Positions 33,731 to 44,734 of a DNA stretch of 64,000 nucleotides are shown piece after piece (the first letter of the stretch is position 1; every line of letters starts with the position of its first letter). This DNA comes from Umbilicaria muhlenbergii (taxonomy: Eukaryota; Ascomycota; Lecanoromycetes; Umbilicariales; Umbilicariaceae): NCBI GenBank assembly GCA_000611775.1, contig KK106985.1:1908291-1972290 (forward strand), read 5' to 3'. Below the pieces are notes generated by a model. It was given only the letters and a program-made list of their open reading frames with translations. It was not told where the DNA came from and made no database searches. A program made the translations under genes and the position numbers.

Positions 33731-34890
33731 CTATGTAGTATCCATCGAATCGCCCATGCTTTTTTCCCCGGTTTGCGAGTCGCCTTCAGCCTGCACCTCC
33801 GCGACGAGGCCTTCTGCTGGGGTTGCGGCAAGGCCCTCGCTTTGTGCGGCGGTTTCGATTTCTGCTTCTGCTTCTGCCACCTCGCCGTCCTCGGTCATAT
33901 TAACATCCTCGCCGTCTCCCGTTTCGCCTTTCTCTTCTTCGCGGGTGGATTCTAATCTTCCAAGCGGTGATTTGCTCCGCGGCGTATGCTGCTTCTCCAC
34001 ACTTAGACCATATGTCGATAAGTCTCGATCCTGGCTCGCATGCAATGGTGTCGCTCCACCAGCATCCAGTCTTGGCGTACCCACGCCACTATCTCGTCCC
34101 CTCTGAGAGGCCGCTTCACCGTCCTCCCCTTCCTCCCCCTCTTCCATGCCCTCTCTCCTTTCGACTTCCTCCTTCTCGTCACGGATGAGCCGCCTCAGCT
34201 GCATGCCCTCCTCAATAATACGTCCGAATTGCTGCCGGCGCTCCGACCATGTCTGCGCATAATCCCTGCTCTCCCTCTCCAGGTCCGCAATCTCGGCATT
34301 CAACTTTTCCAGATTCGCATGCTGGTCCTCCCTTGGCCTTAGTAGTCGATTATTCGTGATCTTCTCAGCCAACTCATCGTAGGTTTTTCTCAACACAAGT
34401 GTTTTCTTTACCTCTTCCAACTGCACCCTTAGTTCCGCTGTGTTCTCACGCACGGCTTGCGCTGTAGCTTGGATCTTGAGCTTCTCGGCCGCGTACCGCT
34501 CGCGCTCCTTGGAGTTGCTGGTGAGAAGGAATTGGATGCGTACTATACTGCTCTCGAAGGCGGCGAAGTCGAGGAGGACGTCTTCGCGCCATTGGCGGCG
34601 CTCGTCGAGCTGCTTCTGCTTTTCGAATTCGTGGGCTGCGGCTGCTTCATCTGCAGCGGAGGCATCGGGTGGAGGCGTTGGTGGTAGAGTCATGGGTGCA
34701 AATATTAGAGAATTGGGGGTCAACAGGCGTTTTGTAATGCGTTTGAAGGGCTTTTCTTCGACGTTCAGGAGCCGTGACTTGTGGAGGGCATCTGGAGGAT
34801 ACGTTAGCGGACTGTTACACAAGGTAGAAATGGATGGGAATGGCGTCGTCTACCTTCTTCCGCCTGATCGAGCAATGCATAATTACTCAT
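33731..34890 (-). CDS. THO complex subunit 7-like protein
   Basis: THO couples transcription to mRNA export. Exon 1 (34890-34854) encodes MSNYALLDQAEE, and the 62-nt intron join gives EEDALHKSRLLNVEEKPFKRITKRL, the N-terminal signature of fungal THOC7. Exon 2 (34791-33731) continues with a long coiled coil (~55-210: WREDVLLDFAAFESSIVRIQ, KTYDELAEKITNNRLLRPR) and an acidic, low-complexity tail with SP/TP sites, for 365 residues. In-frame ATGs inside exon 2 would miss the conserved N-terminus, so the two-exon start is preferred. The tail is longer than in animal THOC7. The upstream gene ELA1 is divergent, 298 bases away. Confidence 0.85.
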
Positions 34891-35188
34891 GTTTAATTAC
34901 AGCTATACAGTTTGGATAAGGAAGGCAGTTATCTGGAGACGTGTAGAGTCTCGATGCTTGGGATCCATAGGAGTCTTGGTTATTTTTAGGTTGAAGCTAG
35001 CCACCTCGCTTATCTTAGCGTTGGTTATCCCTGACGGCGATCCCGCGCGCTAGTGCTTCATTGTTTCGGAATGACGCAGAGCCTCCAAATGAAGGTTATC
35101 TTGACCTGCCTGGAGTCTGCTCTCTCCAAATTAATAACGAAACACATCCGAATAGACTGCACTGTTGCACAGAGACAGCGTCATCATC

Positions 35189-36340
35189 ATGCCAGCTCTC
35201 CCACTTTATCATCTGGCTCGAAAAGCCTGCGTCAAGAATATACGATGTAAGACGCCTGTGCAAAGTTGACGGTCATGCCTGCTGACATTTCTCCAGCTAT
35301 CACCGATGTCGGAGATATCCCGTACGAACTTATTCGACCAATTCTAATCAAGCTTGAAAATCCAGAACAGCTAGTAAGTACGTTCTGTCCTAAATGTTTG
35401 TCTACCAGCTAATCATAGCCTATAGAGAGAACTCGAGAAATCGTCACCACAACTATGCGGGGCAGATGCAGAAATATGGCGGGAGTTCATCAAGCGGGAT
35501 ATACCACGCTGGGAAGACAAACCCCATGAGCCAAAGAACCCCCAAAATTGGTACAAGGTGTACCGGAAGCTCCGCCTCGAAAGTCAGCAGGAAGTAGAAA
35601 AGGACGCGGAGATTCTAAGAGCAGCTATGGAGGGTATCCAGAGCGAAAGAGCCAAACATACATCGAAGATTGTCGACTCCAAATCTGTCCCACGGCTGCC
35701 CAGGATGGGAGGCATGCGTGTAGAAGGAGGAAGGACAAGAACTACAAGCACTAAATCTGGAAACCCCGCATTACTTACCTTCGGGTCGGGATCGAGGACG
35801 AAGATGACCACAGGCAAAGACGTGCTCGAAAAAGCCCGCCGTGAAGCTCGAGAGATGAGTCTCTTCAGCGCTAAAAAAAGCATCCTAGCCATTCCCACAC
35901 ACAAGCTCCAGGGCAAAGCATCACAAGTCCGCACTGCTCCCCACGGGCTCCTCGAGGAGCACAAGAAGCCATCGCCGCCAAACTACATAGACTCCACGAC
36001 CAAGCGGACTATGATCTTCGCACCGAAAAGGCGGACCGCGGAAGGCAACCCGACAGTCCCCAGTGGCATGACGGTAGAAGAGCGAGAGTCCCGGCTCAAA
36101 GCCTTCACCGCCACTACTAGCAGCACAAAACCTCTATCACCTTCCACCTCACGTCTTCAGAACACGTCGACCATGTCCCTGCCCCCGAGGATGAGTTCGC
36201 CAGCCTATCCGACCGTGGCATACGTCGTGCCGCGGATGAAGCCGCAATCGAATGCGGAGGGTAAAGGACCTCGGCCGCTGGGGAAGACGAAGGCGCCTGT
36301 GGATCCGTTCATGCGTGCTAAACGCCGGAAGTTGGCTTGA
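35189..36340 (+). CDS. ELA1: Elongin-A (Ela1-like), elongin/cullin-3 ubiquitin ligase subunit
   Basis: Exons 35189-35246, 35297-35373 and 35426-36340 give 349 residues. The joined N-terminus reads PALPLYHLARKACVKNI, then ITDVGDIPYELIRPILIKLENPEQL (a BC-box/F-box-like helix pair), then IWREFIKRDIPRW ... WYKVYRKL, the Elongin-A domain. In yeast, Ela1 with Elc1 and Cul3 targets stalled RNA polymerase II; the animal protein is also an elongation factor. The remaining ~200 residues are basic and disordered, ending in DPFMRAKRRKLA, a pattern usual in fungal elongin-A. The first two exons are short (58 and 77 nt). The start at 35189 is supported by the family-like MPA...LARKA opening. Confidence 0.9.
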
Positions 36341-36712
36341 TGATTGAACGCTGTTGATCCTGCTATGTTTGGAGCTCAATTTTGCTGCTTTACTTGGTTT
36401 GGTCACTTGGTTTTGATACTTTGATGGATACCCTGTCATTGTCTGTGTGTATGTAAGGAATAGGGCGCATTATCTGGCATAGGGCGGTTCGCATAGCGGT
36501 GCAATTGGGGTTCAGATTCTGACATGGATTTGTATAGACGTGGGAGGTTTGCAGTTTTGGATTTCATGCGCAGATAGCTCGTTGGAATACTATCACATTA
36601 CTCCCTCATCGTATCTTCGTTGATGATTCCTCGCCGAACGCCTTGAAAGCTCGCCGTCGAGCACACAAGTATCTACCCCGCATGACCCCATCCAGAGAAC
36701 CGCCCCCACTCT
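36341..36712. other. Intergenic between convergent ELA1 and NEDD8 genes
   Basis: 372 bases holding two 3' UTRs. No other signal was seen. Confidence 0.5.
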
Positions 36713-37143
36713 TTACCGGCCGCCGCGGAGTGCGAGCACCAAATGAAGGGTCGCTCCGCCCTCGAGACTGTATTCTGCTGCCGTCTTGTCGTCCGCCCTG
36801 TGCCGTTTCCGCCTCGTTAGCGATCTCTGCAGATGTATCGAATATTCGGGAGTGCGGCTTACATTTGCTTCCCGCCGTAGATGAGGCGCTGTTGGACAGG
36901 TGGGATACCCTCTTTCTCCTCTACACGCTCCTTTATGCGCGAGACCTGGGATACCGTCAGCGCCAGCATCAGATTTATGTTGGTCGCTGACAGGGAGGGA
37001 AAGTGAGTCGGACCTTGTAGTCGGGCTCGATGTCGAGCTCGATTTCTTTGCCCGTGAGGGTGCGGACTCTGCGGATGGAGTTAGTGGAGGAGGTTGAGGG
37101 GAGTTGGTTTCGGAGAGGGATGGGGTGGGTACTTGATATTCAT
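36713..37143 (-). CDS. RUB1: NEDD8 (Rub1) ubiquitin-like modifier
   Basis: Small protein attached to cullins to activate cullin-RING ligases. Four exons (37143-37133, 37068-37014, 36945-36863, 36797-36713) give exactly 77 residues: [17 protein letters not shown], then [37 protein letters not shown], ending [11 protein letters not shown]. Ala72 (LALRGG) marks NEDD8 rather than ubiquitin, which has Arg there. The single Arg after GlyGly must be removed to expose the conjugation end. The first exon is only 11 bases (ATG AAT ATC AA), so single-frame searches miss the start. Introns are 64-68 nt. The second donor is an atypical GTCCGA, supported by the unbroken protein across it. Confidence 0.93.
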
Positions 37144-37957
37144 GCTTGCGGGACGGACGATGACGACCGGGTGGGTTGTGGTGGAGGGAGTAGAGTGGTT
37201 GGTGGGTCTTGGGTGGTGAGGTTGGCTTGCATAAGTGGTCGCATAGGTGGCATAACTTTACGCGAATAGCTACGTTGACTTGTTCACTGGGGCTGAGGAG
37301 GCTCCCGAGGCACTGATTTTGAAACTCACCACCCAGGGCTTTTTCTACGCCGCTCGGTGCTAGGGTGGTGAAGATACTATGCAAGAGGACTCCTCATCCT
37401 CTGAGGCTTCTCAGGTCTATCTCAAACAAATTAATTTCCTGGATTTAAGTGTGTTCTCCCTTGGAGGGGACTTGACTGCGTGCTATCGCTTTCTTTGCTT
37501 ATCATACACCGAAAATTTCTGTTGCAAGTCCTCAACACCGAAGAAGATATGTGGCAATGAGTCTGCTTACTTCGTGGTTTTTTGCTCGTATCATTGGTGC
37601 ATATCTGTAAACACTCCAATCCCCTGCAAGTGGCGTTGTTCCCACTACTTGAAGGCGGCGTTGTGTCCCTGATCCGGTTGACTCTTGTGCTACCGATTCC
37701 TTGTTTACTCACTGGGCAACGCATCGTCTACTTCGCCCTACACTGCGCAGCCGTTTCGTAGGTTTCAGCTTGCTACGATCCGAGGATGAGGCGTAGAGGA
37801 TGACAGGTTTCCACAAAAGACTGATAAAGAAGCCCATTCCCAGCCTGGCCAGTGTTTAAATCACTCATCTCGCAGGGTCGCCAGCCAGCCGGTCAACACA
37901 TATCCGGTCTCAAACAACCAACGAGAAAGCTTTATCCTTCCCCAGCAATACTCTATT
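37144..37957. other. Intergenic, no gene recognised
   Basis: 814 bases from the NEDD8 start to a decayed Cys-rich gene. Frames of ~97 codons on both strands near 37380-37720 show no family resemblance. It includes the NEDD8 promoter side. Confidence 0.45.
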
Positions 37958-38881
37958 ATGCCAAAGCCATGCTTTTCGAGTACAGGGCTCGCGGCACCTA
38001 ATAATGTGACTGATGTCCCTTGCGACCCAAACGCCGGCGTCAGCGCGTGTTGCGGAGTCGATAGTATCTGCGTGACAACCTTGCTTGTTTGGCACCAGGG
38101 GGATCTTATGTTCCAGGAACATGCACAGTGAATAATTGGGGGGATATACTTCCTCCTGAGTGTCCTTGTCCACCGTTCTGGTGTGAGTCTGTTCTAACTT
38201 GTAAACTTCAATGTTCAATCAATTCAGCCTACTGACATAGAGTTATTTCTCTTGACAGATCCTAACTCAATACTGGATTACCGCGATAGCTTCATTCGAT
38301 GTCAGGACGGAAGCATCTGTTGCGGCAATAATAACACAGCATGCTGTGCACAAGGGCATGGCCATGCGGAGATCAACTATCAACAATCTGCCACTATCCC
38401 TTCAGGTGCAGCTCAGCTGTCTAGATATTATGAGGGGGTTCATCCTACAACGCTACCCATCTCTTCATCGTTGAGCGCTGTTTCGACATCTATAAGTGTC
38501 GTTGCGACTCCTTCCTTGATCATAAGCACACTCACCTTAGGTGCGGGACCGCAGACTGCATCACCGACTGCTTCGAATGTCAAGACCGGGTCGATTACCT
38601 TATCTACCAGTGCTAAAGCGAGTATCGCTGTTGGTGTAACTGTTGCAGCTACCCTTATCGCAACACTCATGGTGTGGCTATGGCGCCGTCAACGAAGACC
38701 ACCACATGTGCTATATCAGAGTACCGATGAAATGAGGCACGGACCATTGACGGCATGGCAGCCACGACAAGAGTTGTGGGGCAGTGAGGTTGCTAGAGAG
38801 CCTGAAGGAAACCGGGGAATCGGGGAACTAGAAGGGAACCCGAGAATAAACGAACTAGAAGGAGTTATGCTTCGTGCATGA
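37958..38881 (+). pseudogene. Cys-rich single-pass membrane protein gene, frame broken in exon 1
   Basis: Two parts belong together. Exon 1 (37958-38182) gives a Cys-rich domain with CFSSTGLAAPNN, SACCGVDSICVT, then in another frame LACLAPGGSYVPGTCT and PPECPCPPFW. Exon 2 (38259-38881) gives YPNSILDYRDSF, CQDGSICCGNNNTACC, a Ser/Thr-rich stalk, one membrane segment (ASIAVGVTVAATLIATLMVWLW) and a cytosolic tail. This is a common fungal surface-protein layout (Cys-rich ectodomain, stalk, TM) of unknown function. The two halves of exon 1 are one base out of phase at about 38070, so this copy is a young pseudogene or contains a sequencing error. No signal peptide precedes the first ATG. The intron uses GTGAGT ... 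TTGACAG. Confidence 0.6.
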
Positions 38882-39953
38882 GTTAGTGATTTCAAACTTC
38901 GATGATATTTGCTAGGTACTTCAACATTCTCATACGCTCTGTCCTAGCATCGTTTGATAATTGAATACATTGTCAAAGTGCCCTACAGCTAACATACCCG
39001 CTAACTGCACAGTCAATGCAGTATATACCATAGCTACTCGTCATGTGCCTCAATGTCCTTTTGCCGCCGCCTGGCTCATACATCATGACATCTCGATCGC
39101 AAAGTACTCCGAGAAATACGGTCCAACCCACAACACGGGTTGCCAACTTTCCAATGCTGGATGGAGACTGTCCGCTTTGTCCTGGAAGGTTGGAACCTAT
39201 TAATCTTCGGATTGGCAGAGGTCGGGTGACGGTGTTCGTGCGGTGTTGATCTCCTCTCCTCAAGCCTTCGACCCCACTACTCGGTTGGGTGATGTCCCGG
39301 GAGCGATCCATGGTTTCCCCTCCATTCCCATTTGTCGATCCGACACAAAAACAAGGCGGATCGGCTGGCGCTTCCAACCTAGACACCGACACTAATGCAA
39401 CCCTACACGACATAAGGTAGCGGAGTAAGCACAGCTGCTAACCTATCCGGATTTCGGAAATCTCCATCCGGTCCCGGCGTCTCAATCTAGTTAGATTAAG
39501 ATTGTCAGTACGCACCTTACATCGTAGATGGACAACAATTCAAGCGAGCCAAGCCAAGGCCTCGAGTTATGCATTCTAGACTTTTGAAGGCCTTCACCAT
39601 CAAGACTTCGGATGCTGCAGCTTCCATGGCCATTTGGGAGCTACTGCCGTCAATGGGGAGCTTCGACAGCGCAGGCTGGCTGAGAAGGATTCACTAAGGT
39701 ACCTCAGACTTCTGCGCATCCCACACCTGCGCCTCTTATACTAGCACATCGTCTTTGAGGAGGGGAGGGATGGAGGTCTTCCATGAGCTAGGAGTGCTTC
39801 CGTGGACGGCTGAACGATGGATGAGATGGGGTGGGGTCTTGCTTGAAGTATATAGTGTGTTGCATGGAAGCCGTTCATGAAGTTTCCCCTCTCGTCCTAC
39901 GCTTCCTCAATTGTCCATACCGCCCAATTTCCCCACTCTCCCCACATTTCTCC
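38882..39953. other. Intergenic, no gene recognised
   Basis: About 1.07 kb between two decayed genes. The longest frame is 146 codons (minus, 38973-39413) with no recognisable features. A TATATA-like string near 39850 lies about 100 bases before the ferritin-like remnant and may be its old promoter. Confidence 0.45.
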
Positions 39954-40949
39954 ATGAAGCTCTCCACAACCTTAGCGCCAATCCTGCTCTCATCCCTCGC
40001 CCTCGCCGCCCCCGTCCTAGAAGAAAGACAAGCCATCACCGACGTCGACATCCTCCAATACGCCCTCACAGTCAGCTCTTCCCCCCCACCTCCCCCCCTC
40101 CTCCCTCCAAGAAACCCCCCACTCTAACCTCCCACCCCCCGCAGCTCGAACACCTCTAAAACGTCTTCCACAAATCCGCCCTCTCCACAATCCCCGAGCA
40201 ACTCTTCCTCTCCGCCGGCTTCACCCCCTCCTACTACACCAACCTAAAATACATCGCCTCCGACGAACAAGAGCACGTCCAACTCCTCACCCGCGCCATC
40301 CTCTCCGCCGGCGCCACTCCCGTCCAAGCCTGCACCTAAAGCTTCCCCCACACCGACCCTGCCTCCTTCGTCACCCTGGCCGCCATCCTCGAAGGCGTCG
40401 GCACACCTCCGCCCATCTCGGCGGCGCCGGGCTGGTCGCGTCGAAAGAACACTTGGGCGTCGCGGGCGCGATTCTCGTGACGGAGGCGTTGCATACGTCG
40501 CTGCAGCACTGCAACCTCGGACAGGTGGCGCCCGCGAATCCGTACGGCACCGCGCTGGGGCTGGACCCGGTGTACACGCTCGCGGCGTCGTTTATCACGG
40601 CCTGCCCGGCGACGAACGCGCCGTTGCCCGTGAAGGCGTTCCCGGCTTTGACGGCCACGTAGGGGAATCCGGCGGCGCAGGGGATGACGTTTACGTTTTC
40701 CGTGGAGGGAGCGTGCCGGCGGAGTTTTGGGTGACGTTTTGCAGCGGGTTGAATACAACGAGTGTGGTGGGGAGGATGCGGGGGGGGATGACCGAGACGG
40801 TGGTTCTGGAGACAGTGGCGGGGCAGACGTATGCGTTTGTTACTAGTGGGTTGGCGATTGGGTCGTTGGTGGAGGGGTCGATCTTGTACGGGCCGGCGAT
40901 TGTGGAGGTCACGCCGTCGAGTCCGACTTATGATTTGACTGTTGAGTAG
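39954..40949 (+). pseudogene. Decayed Rds1-type secreted ferritin-like gene
   Basis: It starts with a good signal peptide (MKLSTTLAPILLSSLALAAP, cut before VLEERQ). After a 73-nt intron (40072-40144) the protein continues ALTLEHL, then VFHKSALSTIPEQLFLSAGF, YYTNLKYIASDEQEHVQLLT, LAAILEGVG, ASKEHLGVAGAILVTEALH and PANPYGTALGLDPVYTLAASF, and ends FWVTFCSGLNTTSV ... TYDLTVE. This is the ferritin-like domain of fungal Rds1/stress-response proteins, with helix Glu/His pairs (LEHL, DEQEH) of the metal-binding type. The copy is broken by TAA at 40157 and 40337, TAG at 40660, and frame changes near 40402 and 40710. The base composition is very GC-rich, with C-rich third positions, unlike the flanks. 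Confidence 0.82.
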
Positions 40950-41497
40950 GGAGGGGATGGGGTGGGGTGGGCGTTTTTATTGGGACGGTTCTGGCGTGGT
41001 AGGTGGTAATGCTGATTTCGAAATTATGGAGCAATGTCTGTCACTATAACGAGTCATGATTACTATAGGAGTGCACGCTGTCATATTAATAATATGTACA
41101 CGATAACAGTGTCCAAACTATTGGAAGATCGTGAATCTCTAGTCGGTAATTATCTTTTGCGTGGTTGTGAGATTATGAAAACGGGACGTTTGTCCTGGTT
41201 CCAGACCTGCCGCCAGGGTCGAGGTGAGTGGCAGCGTTGGGTGGAGGACCCACTCGATAACTTAACAATGAAACCAAACCCCGGAGGTGCTCAGAGAAAA
41301 CCCTCTGAACTTTCACATAAGATGTGCCCAAGGGTTTCATTTGGTTGGCGAGCCGTTGAACAGGTCCTCTGATGATGTATTAAACTTGTTTTGACCGAGC
41401 GAATCAAGGGTATCATGAGCATTATTGGAATTATTCAGTGTAACTTGCCATCCGGTCAGCACTAGTATCCGGGATAGTCTTTTTGACAATCAGTATG
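40950..41497. other. Intergenic, no gene recognised
   Basis: 548 bases between the ferritin-like remnant and the 3' end of the anion transporter. The 112-codon frame at 41034-41372 resembles no known family. Confidence 0.45.
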
Positions 41498-43024
41498 CTA
41501 ATGCCTTGCTTCTCCATCTTTCTCGTGATGTCCTGCAGACCCATTGGTGAGCGGCGTGTCGTGCATGTTCTCTTCATCCCCAGCTGGCTGTCTGTCAACA
41601 GAGTAACTTCCCGAAGAATTGGCAGTTCTTTTGCGTGCCTGCAATCTTTCCAGTCTTTTGGCGCTTTCTGATATTTTCCGGGACTCATTGGGTTTCATTT
41701 GACGCTTTTCATCGCTAGGGTCATTGTAGATCCAATCCTCCAATCCTGGCGCATAAAAAAGCTCTCCTTTCCAAAAGCCTTTGTAAACGGTTCCCACCGC
41801 ACAAAGTAACCATAGTAGCATGGTGAGCACGCTTATCGCTGCGGCATAACCCCTGAATCCGTCGTTTCGTATGTCCTTTGATAGGTTACCGAGACCAAGG
41901 GCATATACGCCTAGTGGGAAGGTAAAGCCCCAGAAGCCAATATTAAAGCTCTTGGGGATTCGAGAGAGGACGCTGGCAAATGATTCCGCGAACCAAAAGG
42001 TACAATGGCCTATGAGGAAGACAGCGACAATGATTCCCAGCCAGTGGATGACTTCGGCGGTAGCCAGCAGCGTCTCCTGCGGTAGCGGCGGTGGCTCACT
42101 CTGGGTCGGCGCGAAGTGGGCTCCTTTGATATACTGGGACAAGAAGACGGCTTGGAGCTGTATGGAATATGCTCCCATCCCGAATGGTCCCATGCCAATG
42201 CAAGTAGAGACGATGGCCTCCTTGGGGGGAAGGTTGTAGGACATCAGCCGCCAGAAGTATATTGCCGTGATGATGAAACAGATGCTTTCACCTGCCGACC
42301 ACAGCAGGAATGAGACGACCAAGACCGCCACATTGTTGGGATAGCTTATGTAGGGAAGTAGTGCGCCACCAGTAGCAGAAGTTACGATCATAGGAATAAA
42401 GGACAGAAGCCAGCTGAGTCTTTTCAGCATACTTCAAGGAACTTATTTCACAGGGAGGTACTTACACTGCCGTTATATTCTCAAGTTCATGTTTTTCTTG
42501 CTTGGCAAACATAACGAAGACGGCGCCCAGGCTGACCGCAAGCGTGAGAGCTACGGAGAACCACCACATGCCATACGCCACCCATATTGCTGATTCTCTA
42601 TAGTTGTAATAGGAGATTACACCCGTGATGATTGTGTTGAAGCCGATAGAAATAGCGCCTAGGTAGTTCGACTGCGAGAAATCTTTAAACGTTTTGATTA
42701 AGAGAACGGGATACCAGCTGTAGCGTAGCACCAGGAAGACGGTGAACAGGGCGTACAAGCAGATATCCAGAATCTAGACGGATATGGTCAGCTCCATGCG
42801 CCGCTCAAGCCTACCGATACTGGACGTGAGGGGATTACCCAGAAACAATATCCCAGATTGCGCAGCCATTGAGCTGGGTATGGAAAGTTGACGAGGAGTT
42901 GAGTGACGATGCCGGTACCCATGTTCACGGTGAACCATGATGGAGTGAAGTTCGTGATGCGCTCCTCCCACTGCCATCCTGCGGTCCACAGCTCCAGGGT
43001 GGAGTGCTTGGATGTTGGGGCCAT
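41498..43024 (-). CDS. SLAC1/TDT-type anion transporter (Ssu1 sulfite pump / Mae1 malate permease family)
   Basis: Exons 43024-42839, 42773-42466 and 42419-41498 give 471 residues. The family signature WFTVNMGTGIVTQLL opens the first helix after a short cytosolic N-terminus. About ten hydrophobic segments follow, including YLGAISIGFNTIITGVISYY, WVAYGMWWFSVALTLAVSLGAVF, LSWLLSFIPMIVTSATGG, CIGMGPFGMGAYSIQLQ and WGFTFPLGVYALGLGNLS. The C-terminal ~90 residues are charged and cytosolic. NMGTGI and the FTFPLGVYALG motif suit both sulfite exporters (Ssu1) and malate permeases (Mae1); Ssu1-like is slightly favoured. The second intron is very short (46 nt); a 34-nt alternative would also keep the frame but is less likely. 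It is divergent from RMT2. Confidence 0.85.
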
Positions 43025-43344
43025 GTTTCGAGGGTTTCCTGCAACTTCGGCAGGCTACTTTGGAGTTGCTTGTGGCCGACCAAAGCGAGCTGAGTAGGCT
43101 TGAGCTCCATCTCCATTGTAGGCAAAGCCCGGACTCGTCGCGCTCAATTGCCGACGCTGGCGGTAAATTGACGCAGACGATGAGGTCACGCTATCAAATG
43201 ATTCTACCCCGACGGACCGGGGTCCAGTGAGGCACGACCTTACCGTGTGCTTACCTTATTGTCCTGGTCACATGGCTTGCCTTAGTTGCCGCGCTGCCGC
43301 ACTTGCATAGCTCCCGCCAATCATTTCTACTTGATATTTCTTCG
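43025..43344. promoter_or_regulatory. Shared divergent promoter of the anion transporter and RMT2
   Basis: About 320 bases between two divergent start codons, so both promoters must be here. No specific motif is claimed. Confidence 0.5.
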
Positions 43345-44709
43345 ATGCTTGGTCATATGGGCAGAGGCAATACGAGTAGTATGGAGGCCCAACAGCCCAT
43401 AGAACCTGACCCCGAAGTGGAAACCCAGAAAATCCTCCTGGCATCTTCGAACCACGACCTCGAGACACTCCGCGCCCTATTGCGCGCCGGCTCCGCCAAT
43501 GTCCAGGACCCAGACACAGGATTTACACCTCTGCATGCCGCTATTGCAGCATGTGAACAAGACAACGGAAATGCCGCTCCAGTTGAAGCCCCAGCGCCTG
43601 CGACCAATGGCCATGGCAATCATAATGACGGACTCGAAAGCTCCCCCATCGACGAAGGTCAAGAGGCGCTACTAGAAGCAGCAAAGAAGACCATGAGATT
43701 ACTTTTGATGAACGGTGCCATATGGAATGATCTTGACAAGAACAACGAAACACCGGGATGTTTGGCACTAAGACTCGGTCTATCCGAGTTGTATGACATT
43801 ATGGTTGATGCGGGCGTGAGGGCAGAAATGCTGTTGAGCCGGATGAACCAAGGCTGGGAGCTTCTCGGGGATGAAGATGAGGACGACGAAGAAGGTGAAG
43901 ACGGCTTGGAGTCGGTGCCTGAACTGCAAGCCGACAAAGATCTTCAACAGGAGCAGAACGGCGTATTGGACGAAGATGGGAAATTACAGGTGATGACCGT
44001 GGAGGAAGCATCTACGGATTCGGTGGTAGATCTGAGTAAACCAGACGTCAACAGTGAAGACTACCTGCAATCGGACCTCAATTTCCAAGATGACCGAATC
44101 CTGGACTCGGACGGCAATGGGGTTATGATGGCTTGGGAAACAGACATCATGAAGCGCACAGCTGACCGGTTGGTCCCTCGAGAAGGCCTCCGTATCCTGG
44201 ATCTTGGTCATGGTATGGGTATCATTGACAGCTTCTTCCAACAGAAGTTGCCGAGCGCTCATCACATCATTGAAGCTCATCCTAAAGTGGTGGAGAAAAT
44301 GAAAAAGGACGGTTGGCATGAGAAGTCGGGCGTGACGGTACATGAAGGAAAATGGCAGGACGTGGTCCCACGATTGATAGACGAGGGCATCGTCTTCGAT
44401 GCAATCTACTTTGATACGTTCGCCGAGGATTATAAAGCCTTACGCGACTTCTTCACAGAGCACGTCATTGGCTTACTGGATGAAAATGGAAAATGGGGCT
44501 TCTTCAATGGTCTAGGTGCTGATAGACAGGTATGCTACGATGTGTATACGAAGGTTGTGGAGATGGATGCTCTGGAAGCTGGCTTTGACACTGAATGGGA
44601 GACTATCCAAGTCCCGAACCTGGAAGAGTCTGGCGAATGGAAAGACGTCCGCAGACGGTACTGGGTATTGAAAGAGTACAAATTGCCAATATTCACCTAC
44701 TTCGGCTAG
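43345..44709 (+). CDS. RMT2: Arginine N-methyltransferase 2 (Rmt2, type IV, delta-N-methylation)
   Basis: Methylates the delta nitrogen of arginine; known in yeast to act on ribosomal protein Rpl12. A single exon. The N-terminal ankyrin-like part (ETQKILLASSNHDLETLRALL, TGFTPLHAAIAAC) is followed by an acidic linker. The methyltransferase domain starts at ~residue 265 (WETDIMKRTADRLV), with the SAM-binding motif LRILDLGHGMGIID, then HHIIEAHPKVVEKM, FDAIYFDTFAEDYKALRDFF and GKWGFFNGLGADRQVCYDVY. It ends near the conserved YWVLKEYKLP. In-frame ATGs lie at 43345, 43357 and 43381. The last (MEAQQP) fits the usual length best, giving 442 residues; the first gives 454. Its stop is only 25 bases from the stop of the convergent gene. 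Confidence 0.92.
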   Translation: MLGHMGRGNTSSMEAQQPIEPDPEVETQKILLASSNHDLETLRALLRAGSANVQDPDTGFTPLHAAIAACEQDNGNAAPVEAPAPATNGHGNHNDGLESSPIDEGQEALLEAAKKTMRLLLMNGAIWNDLDKNNETPGCLALRLGLSELYDIMVDAGVRAEMLLSRMNQGWELLGDEDEDDEEGEDGLESVPELQADKDLQQEQNGVLDEDGKLQVMTVEEASTDSVVDLSKPDVNSEDYLQSDLNFQDDRILDSDGNGVMMAWETDIMKRTADRLVPREGLRILDLGHGMGIIDSFFQQKLPSAHHIIEAHPKVVEKMKKDGWHEKSGVTVHEGKWQDVVPRLIDEGIVFDAIYFDTFAEDYKALRDFFTEHVIGLLDENGKWGFFNGLGADRQVCYDVYTKVVEMDALEAGFDTEWETIQVPNLEESGEWKDVRRRYWVLKEYKLPIFTYFG

Positions 44710-44734
44710 AAGACATGGCAGCACGGGACCGAGA

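Noticed and set aside
42432-42465. A 34-base intron in the anion transporter
   Set aside because: It would keep the frame, but a 46-base alternative ending at 42420 gives a more natural helix (ITAVLSWLLSF) and a more plausible intron length.
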